Shown here: piece by piece, positions 31,028 to 42,305 of the stretch
Numbering within the stretch: the first letter of the stretch is position 1
How the letters are laid out: each line of letters starts with the position of its first letter
DNA from: Cycas panzhihuaensis
Taxonomy: Eukaryota > Cycadophyta
NCBI GenBank assembly: GCA_023213395.1
Contig: CM041465.1
Location: 245,341,741-245,405,740 of the forward strand
Length of the DNA: 64,000 nt
Reading direction: 5' to 3'
Translations under genes and position numbers: made by a program
Notes under the pieces: generated by a model
Told to the model about the DNA's origin: nothing
Databases searched by the model: none
Seen by the model: only the letters and a program-made list of their open reading frames with translations

Positions 31028-31690
31028 CATGGGATTTGTTTTTTTTAAACCCTTTATTGCTTTTCAAAGCGATATGCATTGGATGGCAACCTGAATGTTG
31101 TCTAGGCAACGATCCATTTATGTCGAAGCTCTGTGTTTAGTTGATGGTTCTTATGCATCTAATGATGCTCCCATGCAAACTTTTGCAGGTGAATTTTCAA
31201 TTGCAATCTCCACCCCATGTGGATTGCACGTGTTCAGCGGTAATTCTTGAATACGTTTGCTACTTCATTGGAAATTTTTTGACACCGTGTCAATTTTGAA
31301 GCAGGCACCTAGGGTTGACAATAGACACGCACTAACCCTTAGACCTAACTCACTCATGTAAATAAATTGATTCCGCGGGACTGCATGGGATATTTTTTTT
31401 TCTTTCTTCCCCTCGGCCTTCAAAGTGAAATAGAGTGGTTAGTGACCTGAATGCTGTTTAAGTGCTAATCTGTTCATATCAAATGCCAACATTTGGTTGA
31501 TGGATCTGATTGCATCCTATTGTGCTTCCAGACATAGTATTGCCTATGGTACTCGCTTGCACATTTTTGCACATGAATTTTCAATGTGCAAGCCATTGTC
31601 AATCTCTATGTTGTGCATCACATTGTGAAATCTTCAACAGTAATTCCTGAATGGGTTTATTCCTTCATTTGAATTCTCTTTTAATGTTAC
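31028..31690 (+). repeat. Diverged tandem duplication, about 356 bp unit
   Basis: Copy 1 begins CATGGGATTTG (31028), copy 2 CATGGGATATT (about 31384). Both continue with an AACCTGAATG/GACCTGAATG block, TTGCAGGTGAATTTTCAA against TTGCACATGAATTTTCAA, and end near GGTAATTCTTGAATACG against AGTAATTCCTGAATGGG. Many substitutions and indels separate them, so the duplication is old. Confidence 0.65.
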
Positions 31691-33699
31691 TCTTATGTAG
31701 GTATAGGGGCTGGGCACTTTTCTGTTCTTTGTTTTGTTTGTTTTCGGGGGGTTGAACAAGATGAATCTATTACTAGGAAAAATTACATACTGTTATGACA
31801 CATAAAAAGGGGAGAAAATAGTCAATTCCCTTTACTCCTAAGGGTGATAAAAAGAGTGATCAAAATGCCAAATAGAAAGTCTTGCCAAGTATAGGCTACA
31901 ATATGAATACAAAAAACCATATAATGAGAAAATGAAAAGCCTCAACTTTGGGTAGTCAAACATAAATAAGTTGGAGCAGGTTTTCCCCATCAATCATCAC
32001 TCTTATTTGGCTGGTCCTCCATAAGAGTCTAACCTTTGCAAGGGTTGGCATCCATTGACTAAGGAGGAGGTTGTTTTTGGTTCGAAGCTTGGAGCTGGGT
32101 ATGTATGGTTGGCAAGCAAGAGACCTACGATCTTGGGAACTATAAAGGGTTTGTTGTTGAGGAGGAGAAGCTTTCCATGTCCCTTGGTTGGGATGCCTTC
32201 CTCTAGAGTGACTTCGACCATGCTGGCTTAAGCTGCCCTCTATAGGAGGCATTATGCTCATAGAGCAGGGGGCTAACCCCTAAAGATCTATTTGCTTCAA
32301 CATGTGAGAGAGCTCTAATTGAACTTTATTGGCTCGGGCCCTAGTCTACAAAGCACAATTACTAATTACCATAGATTGCATAGATTGAGTGGATAGTACT
32401 AAGGGTGCTTGATAAAAAATACAACCTTATTCTTGTGTTTCCATGTGACAAACAAAAACTCCAATTTGAGAAGTCTGAGTGAAGGGCTTGTTATGCCCAA
32501 GTAAAGCAACATTTTGCCCCAAGGAATTGGATATGATAGTTGAACCATCTCTAAGTGTCTTTGGCTAAAGGGAACCATCGCACTTAATGCATGAGATTTT
32601 CTTGCTTATTAGATGGTGGCTAGGCTAGATTATAATGCCCCAACTTAGTGAGCCATGGTTTGGAAGCAAGGTTATTATGAATAAGAGACCAAATAAAAAA
32701 GGGCGTTATTGGGATCTTTTGGATCACACAATTTCGCTACTGTTGTGTTTCCAAATTTTCTTAAGCCTTTTGCCAATTAATAGAGGAGGAGAAATGAAAT
32801 CATACATGTGGGAAATGGAGAATTGGAGAAACCCTAGGAAGAGAACTGGGCTCAATCCTTCCACCAGTTTGCTTGACGGGATAAAGCTAGATTGGGGGTT
32901 TGCAAAGTGAGAAATTGCTTTAAATTTCCTTGTTAATAGATCTGTTTGAGTTCTTGAGATGATAATCACATTTGAGAATAGGCCAACGCTTCCACGATCT
33001 TGTAGGGGGATTAAATAAATGACTTATGATATGTAGTTGAGAGGGGAAAGTATGAAAACTCAAAAAAGTAGAAGCATAATAGAGAGAGATGACGATATTG
33101 TAGTAAAGGACTAAGGGAAAGAAGTTAGGAACTAAAATGAAAATACGCTGAATTTTCCTCCAAGGGAATCATTCCTAATGTGTTCCCACTCTACTACAAG
33201 TGTTCCTTTTTATGCATTCCTCTCTTCAACCATTCTTGTTGCATTCTCCAAGATTGTTCTCTTGGAATAGCCCCCCTCATTGTAATATCGAGGAGTTGTT
33301 GTTGATTGGTTGTAGGCCTATTAGAGCTCTCTTCAACCTACTCATGGCTAGATCGATCACTTTTGGGTCAAATAGGAACAACTAGAAGATGAAACCTTTG
33401 GAAAGCAAAGCATGCTAAGAGTGAGAGGATTGTTGTATGACTATTGCTCCTAGTGGACCAAGGTGTATTTTAGAATGAAGAGATTTGTTAGGACACATTT
33501 TGTAAAGTGTCATGATGTCATGTTTATAAGTCAGATGTGTTGGGATGTTCTTATGATTCATAAGAAGCGGATGTTATGTATCAAGATGTTAACAAAGTGG
33601 GGTTAATCAATCTTGAGAGATGGGGGGAGCCTTGTTTCAAGGGTGTACTTTGTGTGAACATCAAAAGGGGGGTTAGTCGAATCCTGCAGACACAAATAA

Positions 33700-33950
33700 G
33701 ACAATTATAGAAGCTTGCAAAACCAGCGTGAAGAGCTACAAAAGGAACTTAATGAGGTAAAAGAATCACTGAGGATCAAGGAGGAAGAACTTTGGGCCAA
33801 GGAGGTGGAATGTAATTAATTAAGAAGGCATAATTAGGAGATGCACACACAAGAAATGATCCATGTGCAAAGAATCAATGGACTCCAGGAAGACATGCAC
33901 AAAAGTCACACAAACTAATGATCTATCAACAAAGTTACGAGAGGAAACAG
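33700..33950 (+). pseudogene. Coiled-coil coding remnant inside the LTR element
   Basis: One frame reads LQNQREELQKELNEVKESL and on through a Lys/Glu-rich helix with stops. Such coiled coils occur in gag of some plant elements, but no gag domain could be confirmed. Confidence 0.4.
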
Positions 33951-34570
33951 TTCATCATGAGTAGATTCTATAGTGTGCATGAGTGGTGAGCCAAGACAAT
34001 CAGAAATGGTGGTAGAAGGTAGGTCTAGACTTGGTGTACTCTAGGCCAACAATGGATCCAAAACCTGAGTCAAGACCTTCATCTAGAGCACCTGATCTAG
34101 GATTGGCAACGACAACACTAAATCCACAATTGTAGATGCATTTTATTCATATGCATCAGTCTCAGTCTATGTATATTCTTGAGTGAGATGATCAGGTCAA
34201 AAAAGGGGGGGATAGATGTAAGGACAGATTTTGTTAAGTGTCGTGATGTCATTATGTTTACAAGTTGGATGTGTTAGGATGTTATTATTATGATTAGTAA
34301 GAAGTAGATGTTAATGAACAAGATGTTAACAAATGATTAGTTGGGAAAGGTCGTTGCAATGAGTCACCTCATGTAGTATATATAATGAGGTTAGGCACAA
34401 TTGAGGGGGCATGGTTGGGGTGTCAAGGACATAGCCACATTCTAATATTACGCATCCTAACATTGGTGAATGGTATGGGACTAGTGCTAGATGATCATCT
34501 ACTGGGTACATTTTGTACATGACAGTGATATTGTACTATATATTGAAATAATAATAGAAGAAGTGCATTT

Positions 34571-34700
34571 GATGATATATTGTATATGCGTATGTATCTG
34601 TTACCTATGTTGGATGTTTGTACATATGATTGCCTGATGATATATCGTATATGAGTCTATATTTGTTACCTGTGTTGGATGTTTGTACATATGGTTGCAT
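34571..34700 (+). repeat. Tandem duplication, 65 bp unit, inside the LTR
   Basis: Units 34571-34635 and 34636-34700 both begin GATGATATAT and include ATGTTGGATGTTTGTACATATG-like text. They differ at about eight positions. Confidence 0.8.
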
Positions 34701-35705
34701 GATGATGTTGCTGCATTGTGAAATCTCTCTATTTCTCTCTTCTTAGGACCTGAAAAAGTAAACTAACAATATTGAACATTTCATAATTATGGTCTTACAA
34801 TAGAGTAAATAAAGTTTTGAGATCTAGCACTAATCACATCCCTACGAATTGGGATGTTCCCTATTAAGTAGGATTAGGGCCTAATCACTATTGCTATGAC
34901 TATACAATATTGAATTGATTAAGATCAAGGATCTAATCGCTATGGCTATTCATATAGTGGTTTGGCCTTCCATTTCTTGGCTGGGTTGGATAGCATCATA
35001 TTGGTTGGCCCCTGACCTAGGCCAACTTGTGGGCGTTGAGAAAAATCCCTAAATGCATTTATAAAATTGGAGGCTATGGTCATTCTAGGATCATTGTAGA
35101 ATCTATTCATACAACTATTTGTAGACTATTCTGTGATTGTTTTGGCCATTTTGGGTTGGTTCTTGCGCTATTATGGGATTGTTTTGGCCATTTTTGGAGT
35201 GTTATGGGACCATTTTGTAGTTTTTTTTTTGTTCTTACACAAAAAGTGCTAAAAATCAAACCAAAATGGAGTCTTAAGGCTTCTTAATTGTTAATTCTTC
35301 TTTGTAGGCTATTGAGTAGATAAAGTTGGAGTTGTTGAAGTCCTCTAATGGCCAAGATGTGGTTATAAAACATGGATGAGCAACTCTACAAGATGCATAC
35401 AAGAGGCAAGCATGGAGAAAAATTCAGAAATGGGGAAGAATGCTCCTTTGTATTATTCAGAACTCAAAAATAGATCAAAATATATAAAATAGTGCCCCTC
35501 TCTCATTTATGGAGACAAGTCTCATCATGGAAGGAGAGTGTAGTTACATGCATAAAGTTTGAAATTGAAAGTTAGTTACAAAATGGACAAGAATCTAATG
35601 ATCTCTCCTAAATAACCTAAGCTAACTCAACTAACTATTCCAACTAGAGTCACTTTTGGACCTTAAGTGAATTTAATGTCCAAAAAGCACATATGTTACA
35701 TTATT

Positions 35706-36120
35706 TTACATGGACGAGCAAAATATGGAGCATTGAAGCTCATTGACTTCTAGTATGGAGGCCTTTCTAAGTGACGCTTTTGGGTTCAAAAGAAGGGTTT
35801 TGTCTAAAGTGGATATCATTCTTTTAGAGTAATGGAGGTCGCCAAATAGAATGATCTCCTCAAGAAAGCACTTACCTGATTTTATCACCTTATCACTTAA
35901 GGAATTTCTTGCAAGATTCTCATGCGGCCCATATACTTTTGAAGATAAGAGAACTAACCACTTTGATAGGAGCACGAGAGATTAACGTAGTGTGAGGAGA
36001 CAAAATAAAGTCCTCTTGGCTAAGAGGCAATTTGTGGTAAATATTATGCTTGATAAGGACTTTCTAGGCTTCGTCAGCTTCTTTGGCACAAACTAGTGAC
36101 TTGGCACACAAATCATATCC
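35706..36120 (-). pseudogene. LINE endonuclease fragment
   Basis: A minus-strand open stretch (35706-35975) reads SSKVYGPHENLARNSLSD and SGKCFLEEIILFGDLHYSK, which resembles the YxPH/GGDFN region of LINE endonucleases in a different lineage from the LINE at 2283-8595. Flanking sequence to about 36120 continues in other frames. The metal-binding GDFN motif is damaged. Confidence 0.5.
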
Positions 36121-36201
36121 TTGCCTTTTGATGTCAATGGTGCCAAGGCTACCTTTAGCTGTCTTTTGATGACATATTGCCCATTCAACTCTACAAAAGT
36201 C

Positions 36202-36780
36202 TGTAACATTCCAAAATTCTAGTCAAAACTATGCCATGTAACCATTCAAATTGAAGGCCTCTGAATGAGGATTTCAACAATTTAGATGAAAGTCAATTCT
36301 GACATCTGTATCAAAAGTTATGATCGTTTAAAGTTAACCTGCCAATTTTGGAGAAGTTCTGGCGGACTTCTATTTAAGCAGTATTAAGGATAATATCACC
36401 CAGTCTGGCCAACTTTTAATTGAAGTATTTTGATCACTATATATAAGAAGTTTGGGCTGCATCTCAATCCATCTTCAGAGGTTCTTTTGGCTGCGTATTT
36501 TTGATTCTAAGGCTACAATTAGCTCGCCCATTTGGGGGTTGTAGATTGGTGGGTTCCTTGCCTCAAAGAGGGAAGCTCACTTCTTTAGGAAAAATTGGTA
36601 TTTCATTGTAATTTCGTTATATTTTTGGTATTATTTGATAATAAAGATTATTATTTACTTCTATGGATTCTGCAATTCCTCGTTCATTTTCTTATTGAAT
36701 AACATCTAGTTATTGTTTTTTGTGGATTATTACCTTCATTTTGAGGAAAATTGCTGTAAAAGTAGAACTAGATCGCTTCA
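36202..36780 (+). repeat. Gypsy B 5' LTR
   Basis: 579 bp, TGTAACATTCC to GATCGCTTCA. Contains ACTATATATAAGAAG, a TATA-box-like stretch. Confidence 0.92.
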
Positions 36781-36782
36781 AG

Positions 36783-36794
36783 TGGTATTAGAGC
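36783..36794 (+). other. Gypsy B primer-binding site
   Basis: TGGTATTAGAGC, two bases after the LTR. It differs from the initiator Met tRNA complement TGGTATCAGAGC at one position (C to T). Confidence 0.85.
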
Positions 36795-36839
36795 TTCGTT
36801 TCGAGGGGCAAGGGCAGAGGTAAAAGCTCAAAGAGATCG

Positions 36840-37900
36840 GAAAATTCCCCCCCCCCACAAATCCCCAGGAAAACAAAAATAGAATTGAGGTCAGGGAAAA
36901 ACCTCATTCCCAGGAGGATAGTAGCCCAATTCGGAACCTCAGAGGAGAAAATTGAAGGTGCCTTAGAATTAAACCAGAGCATAAAAGCTTTAACAATCCT
37001 AATCCAGGAGTTACTAGCAAAAGCGGGTCAAGCAACACAGAATGTGTCAGGTGGAGAAATGGATAACAACAATGCATCAGGAGTAGATCAGATAGATACT
37101 TGGAACAATCAAGAAAACCAAGGAAATAGATTCGATGGACGAGTTTATGAAAGGAGAACTCCCAACATGGATAATGGATGGAAAGGAGCAAGATTATCTT
37201 TGGAAAAATTTGATCCAGAAGTATAAAAGAATATCACAAATTGGATCTTACAAATGGAAAACTATTTCAGGGTGTTAAAGTGGTACTATTGGTGGCAAAA
37301 GATGAACTTACCAATACAACAGACATGGGAGAATTTAAGAGCGGGATTAGTAGAGCAATATGACGATTCTTGGAACATGGATTTCTTTGCTCAGTTAACA
37401 CGATTACATCAACAAGGAACAATCCAAGAGTACACAGAATAGTTCCAAACGCTACAATGTATGGTCTCAGAAAGGATATCGCAGGAATGTTTACTAGAGA
37501 CATATATCAGTGGATTGAGAAATCAGATCAAATTTAGAGTTAAAGTAGCAGATCCACCACAATTCCAAGTAGCAATTCGAATAGCAAGGAATGTGGAGGC
37601 AAAACTCAAAGATAACATACTAATATATACAAGGAGATATGAGCCACCAACATATCAGACCCAGAATCCTAATGGGGCCAAATTGGGAACAAAAGTAGAC
37701 CCCCATTAGCTATAAGAAATACAATAGAAAGCTCAAGAACAACAAAAGAGGAGCACATAAGGAAAGGGGCGTGCTTCAAGTGTGGAGGGAAATGGAATAA
37801 GGAACACCAATGCTCAGCAAAGAAGGTTTTCATGATCAATAATGACGATGTAGAAATACCAGAAGAAGCACAGGAAGAAGTAGAACAAGACTAGAGCGTA
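36840..37900 (+). pseudogene. Gypsy B gag
   Basis: An open frame with three stops runs from about 36840: LSLEKFDPEV, ITNWILQMENYFRVLKWYYWW, WENLRAGLVEQYDDSWNMDFF, LTRLHQQGTIQEYTE and ETYISGLRNQIKFRVKV form the retrotransposon gag domain. A zinc knuckle follows at about 37770-37815 (CFKCGGKWNKEHQC). Gag packages the element RNA. Stops at 37224-37226, 37440-37442 and 37707-37709 leave it non-functional. Confidence 0.85.
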
Positions 37901-37944
37901 GGAAGGGAGGAAGATGAACTTTTAGAAGTGGATACGTGTCCAAA

Positions 37945-38520
37945 TATCATTGCAGGCCATTATAGGGCAACAAGTATCGCCACAAACCGTAAGATTCCAA
38001 GGACAAATTAAGGGGACACCAATATCAATCTTGGTAGATAGCGAAAGTATGCACAACTTTATAAACAGAGCATCAACAGAGAAATTGGGATTACAAGTGA
38101 GACCTCTCAACACATTCCATGTATCAATAGCAAATGGGAGGACAACACCATGTGGAGGATACTGCAAAGACACCACTCTATAGATCAACGATTATAGGGT
38201 CACAACTTGTATGTTTGCCATGCCCATAGGTGGAGTGGATGCAGTTTTGGGGATTCAATGGCTACAAACGCTAGGGAACATCGTTACGAACTATATGACA
38301 AGATTTATGTGCTTATGACAAAAAGGACGCAAATATCAATTGCAAGCCCCAACCACACCTCCAATTTAGCTCATATCATCTCACGGAATGGAACAGATTC
38401 CAAAGAAGAATCCTCAAACGTACATAATGTCATGTTATAAAGTAGGAATAGAAAACGTTCCTCGAGAGATTCAGGCAATCTTAGAAGAACATCAGGGAGT
38501 TTTTGACGAACCCCAAGGAT
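37945..38520 (+). pseudogene. Gypsy B protease and protease-RT linker
   Basis: Retropepsin with ISILVDSESMHNFIN; the active-site D-S-G is now D-S-E. AVLGIQWLQTLG follows, then a linker: MEQIPKKNPQTYIMSCYKV and VFDEPQGLPSKRKLEHAI. Element C has an almost parallel linker (NPTTYILTCYKI, FEEPQGLPPKRNYEHAI), which shows the common lineage. Two stops and a frame change are present before the final open stretch from 38388. Confidence 0.82.
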
Positions 38521-38807
38521 TGCCGTCGAAAAGGAAATTGGAACATGCAATATATCAGTTAAAATTGCTACCAGAAAGCACAATCCACAATATTTTCCAT
38601 GTGTCTTGTTTAAAGAAAAAGTTGGACGAAAAGGAGGCTCCGCAAACGAATTTACCAACACTGGATGGAGAAGGAATGATTATGGTGGAACCTGAGGGAA
38701 TATTGAAGACTAGGGACAAGAATTTGCGATCTAGGATAATAAAAGAATATCTCATCAAATGGAAGACATTAGAGCTTGAAGATGCAATGTGGGAGTTTGA
38801 AGAATGA
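38388..38807 (+). CDS. Gypsy B fused pol remnant (RT start joined to integrase end)
   Basis: A 139-codon open frame. Residues 1-50 are the protease-RT linker ending EHAI. From residue 55 the text is YQLKLLPESTIHNIFHVSCLKKK, the region after the integrase core. It ends in a chromodomain-like KEYLIKWKTLELEDAMWEF. The junction lies at about 38547-38554. Compared with element C, about 2.4 kb coding for RT, RNase H and the integrase core has gone without loss of frame. Whether this protein was ever made is unknown. Confidence 0.8.
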   Translation: MEQIPKKNPQTYIMSCYKVGIENVPREIQAILEEHQGVFDEPQGLPSKRKLEHAIYQLKLLPESTIHNIFHVSCLKKKLDEKEAPQTNLPTLDGEGMIMVEPEGILKTRDKNLRSRIIKEYLIKWKTLELEDAMWEFEE

Positions 38808-38855
38808 ATGCAAAAAATGGGCCCTTACCAATGCTCTGAGAGCAAAGCATGTTTT

Positions 38856-38867
38856 GAAGGGGAGGGA
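38856..38867 (+). other. Gypsy B polypurine tract
   Basis: GAAGGGGAGGGA, two bases before the 3' LTR. This is the plus-strand primer site in LTR elements. Confidence 0.85.
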
Positions 38868-38869
38868 CT

Positions 38870-39455
38870 TGTAACATTCCAAAAATCTAGTCAAAACTAT
38901 GCCATGTAACCACTCAAATCAAAGGCCTCTGAATGAGGATTCCAACGGTTCAGACGAAAGTCAATTTCGACATCTGTATCAAAAGTTATGACTGTTTAAA
39001 GTTAGCCTACAAGTTTTGGAGAAGTTCTGGCCGACTTCTATTTAAGTAGTATTAAGGATAATAACACCCAGTCTGGTCGACTTCTAATTGAAGTATTTTG
39101 ATCACTATATATAGGAAGTTTGGGTCGCATCCCAATCCATCTTCATAGATTCTTTTGGCTGTGTATTTTCGGTTCTAGGGCTGCAATTAGTTCGCCCATT
39201 TGGAGGTCGCAATTTGGAAGGTTCCTTGCCTCGAAGAGGGAAGCTCACTTCTTCAGGAAAGACTGGTATTTCATTGTAATTTTGCTCTATTTTTGGTATT
39301 ATTTGATAATAAAAATTATTATTTATTTCTGTGGATTCTGTAATTCCTGTTCCTTGTTCATTTTCCTATTGAATAACATCTAGTTATTATTCTTTTGTGG
39401 ATTATTACCTGTATTTTGAGGAAAATTGCTGTAAAAGTAGAACTGGATCGCTTCA
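38870..39455 (+). repeat. Gypsy B 3' LTR
   Basis: 586 bp, TGTAACATTCC to GATCGCTTCA. It aligns end to end with the 5' LTR, with about 58 differences and one small indel by eye. Confidence 0.92.
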
Positions 39456-39829
39456 AAATCCTTCTTACTTGTGCTAAGGGAACAAAGGTAAGATTTGAGT
39501 ATTTTAATTAATCTATTGTAAACTACACTATAGGGAATGCACCAGGAGGAGGAATATACACGAGTAATAGCCAGAACTTTGGTACATAGTCGATATATTC
39601 CTTCAAACAATAAGAGTTTAGAATTCCACAAATGTAGCTTACTATCTACCCTATTATTTACACAAGTCTATTTGCCTATTAAGGAGGCTCAGAATCCAAA
39701 AGGTATGCTAATGAATTTGAATATTTTTCTAGATTTGATCTATAAGATCATTCATATAATTTGGCCTAATTAGGAGTACTAATGGGAGACTAAGGATAGC
39801 AAGTTGTTTTTTTCCATAGGATTTTAGAT

Positions 39830-41150
39830 CTAGAAGCAATGTAGAAATTTGAATAGCCGAAGGGGTTTGAGAGATAGAGTCTAGTTTAGTCCTTAGAAAG
39901 GAATCCTTAACAAAGTGACCACTAATTGTCTATTTATTATTAGGTCTAAGAAGGTATATACCTTTGATAGATCAAAGGTTGGCCTTGCCTTGAATAAGAT
40001 ACCCTAGCACATTAACATCAAGCACACATAGGGCAGGAGCAAGGGGGTAATCTTGTTTGATAGATCTTTACATACCAACAAGTTTTGCAACAACTTCATT
40101 CAAGGAAATGCGGGCAAAAAGTTGACTCAGATCAACTAGACAATTCTCTTACCGAATTTTAAAGCAGAAAGTATTTGAAGAATAAAGGGCCATCCAAATC
40201 TATCATTGACTTTTTAAAAATCAATATTCATAAAGAGGATATCATTAGAGGAGGTCCTAGTTCATTCTAGACCTTTCTAAATAGAAATAAGGTTGTTAAA
40301 GGTATATCTACCTTTCATGAAGCTTGTTTGTGCAGCCCTAACAATCTTAGGATGGAAATGTTTGATATGCGTGTTCAACATCTTAGCAAGGATTTTGTAT
40401 AACATATCAAGTAAAGCGATTGGCCTTCAACTAGTGATCAACTTTAGATCTCAATCTCTGGGGACATGTTTGATGTTGCCTTACTTAATTTTGGGCCTTA
40501 GGGATACCATAAAAGGAGCTTCTTGGTAAATTTTAAGTAGGGCTAGAACAATTTTAGGTGGCATTGTAAAATTCATAGGAAAATGCATCAATGCTAAGGG
40601 ATTTTTTTTATTAGCCATATCATGCAAGGCATCAATAAACTCTTCAAGCCTAAAGAGAGCATCACAATCATCCCTGAAATAATGTCTAACATTAAAATGA
40701 ACTACTTGCAAGTAGGCTTGCAATGTTTTGCTTGTGTGCGGAGAAGAATTGTGAGCTGGCAAGACTTAATTATAGTGGTTTGTAAATTCGTCAACTATCT
40801 CAACTTTATAGGTGATTTTTCCCTCTTTAATTTTGAGGTCAAGGGTATCTTTTACAAGGTGCTTTCACCTCGATGCTCGAAAGAAGAACTGAGAGCATAT
40901 AACACCCTCTTTGGTCTAGTGAAGCCTTGCCTTAACTTGAGTACCTCCAACCTTTTGAAGCTTAAAGAGCCAAAGCTCATGGGTGAGCTTGGCAACTTTG
41001 GCTCAGAAAGCTTCTTCAAAGAGATTTTTCTCAAGTTGAAGCTTGGTAGAAGCCAATTCCTTAGTATTTTCCCTATAAATCTCTCTCTTAATGAAGCTGA
41101 CCTGTTTTCTATATCCTCCAAGAAAGGAGCTAATTTTGCTTATATTCTCT
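39830..41150 (-). pseudogene. LINE RT and linker fragment (second LINE lineage)
   Basis: Minus-strand translation gives RPIALLDMLYKILAKMLNTHIKHFHPKI, then QTSFMKGRYTFNN (the GRxxxNN RT motif) and a DF-KVNDRFGWPFI block. The upstream part at 40481-41121 includes IDALHDMANKKNPLALMHFP and a helix-rich SLRERFIGKILRNW block. The RPIALL form differs from the PISLCN form of the LINE at 2283-8595, so it is another lineage. Stops and frameshifts are frequent. Confidence 0.65.
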
Positions 41151-41962
41151 TCTCACCAGTGACCCACCCTATATTTGAATGAGGGTGAGGAGACAGGTTC
41201 CAAATTTGTTTAATGCTTTGGAGATAGGATTGGTTTGATGACAGGTGGGAAACATTGAGCTTGAATGGGGGGCTTTTCATGGTCCTTTGTTTTCATTGCA
41301 AGAAATGACAAGGGAAGTAGGGCATTGCTTAGAGAGAGTTGCGTCATTAACCACTTTGATGTGCCTATTGCTTTGTGCACCTATACTAATTTTTGTGAAT
41401 TAATAGGGGGATTGAATATTATAAATCATTTTTATATAAGCTTTGGACCATTTTTATCATATTATATTTTACAAGAAAATTTTGTACATTTACTTCGTGA
41501 TAATTTATACTCAGAAGCATGGTCTATGATATCATACTATGAGCATATAGAAAAGTGAATTGTGTCTAATTGATGCTATGATTTAGGGAAACAAATTAAA
41601 CCATGTTGAGGTTTATCATAGGGGCCTTATAAGCCCAAAACTTGTAGGATGATAAGTGGCATTAAAGGATAATGTACTAAGGGAGGACTAAGACACTTAA
41701 GCTGCATAATTGCTTATGTACCTATGCACATTTATTGATGAGTTATAGCTTAAGAAGGGATAATATGAACAGTGATCGTGCTCTCCTATCAAAGGCACGT
41801 TATAAGAAGGACAAGACTCTTAAGGGTTAGTGTGAAAAAGAATTAAGCTCTTTGAGATCGTTATAAAAGAGTATTAAGTCTCTATAGAGTTAATCACTTT
41901 GGTATGTAAAAGGACCATGCTCACTTGGAAAATTTAGTTTTTGGAGTTCATTTGTTGCACTG

Positions 41963-42305
41963 ATAGGCGCCCTCAGGGCACTTTGGTTGCGATTCACACT
42001 CCGGGCCTATTTTATTTACTCTCGTAACTTTAAAAAAGAGAGAAAAAATATTGACACGTGGTAAATTTTGAGAAATGTATTCACGTTCTACTTGGCTGGC
42101 TCCTTCTGAGATTGCTTTCATTGGTCGTGGTAGACGATGTCATCATCCAAAAATTGGGTCCCTGTTGGGGGTTTGGCGGTGTGACGAGAATGTTTAGTCC
42201 TTTCAAGAGCAGTCAATGTGCCATCTGTTTGAGAGATTTTGTGCTTCTTTTTGAATATATAGTGTGCCTGTCGACGCTCATAGACTGTCAACAGTCTCCA
42301 CTAGT
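41963..42305 (+). repeat. Hairpin-ended dispersed repeat, copy 1
   Basis: Starts ATAGGCGCCCTCAGGGCACTT and ends CGACGCTCATAGACTG, a loop, then CAGTCT-CCACTAGT. The 3' end holds a perfect 7 bp inverted repeat AGACTGT/ACAGTCT at 42282-42297. A second copy with the same two ends is at 51142-51509. Middles are poorly conserved, sharing an A-rich patch and an ACGTGG motif. Confidence 0.6.

Larger units (their letters stand above)
33486..34768 (+). mobile_element. LTR-retrotransposon remnant (short, unclassified)
   Basis: Two direct repeats begin TGTTAGGACA (33486) and TGTAAGGACA (34217) and stay alignable for about 150 bp. The second is preceded by a polypurine tract (AAAAAAGGGGGGGATAG) and ends TAACA at 34768, so it has TG...CA form. 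The first is truncated near 33640. Five bases outside each end (AGATT, ATATT) differ by one base and may be a decayed target duplication. No RT or integrase was found, so the superfamily is unknown. Confidence 0.55.
36202..39455 (+). mobile_element. Non-autonomous Ty3/gypsy element B
   Basis: Complete LTR element: 5' LTR 36202-36780, primer-binding site, gag, protease, a fused pol remnant, polypurine tract, 3' LTR 38870-39455. RT, RNase H and most of integrase are absent by an in-frame deletion. By eye the LTRs differ at about 10% of sites, mostly transitions, so insertion is old. Five-base flanks AAGTC (36197-36201) and AAATC (39456-39460) differ at one base and are probably the target duplication. 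It lies in intron 1 of the RRP12-like gene in the same orientation. Its coding text closely matches element C near the right edge. Confidence 0.9.

Noticed and set aside
32635-32910. 91-codon ORF in intron 1
   Set aside because: No recognisable domain and no splice-compatible match to RRP12.
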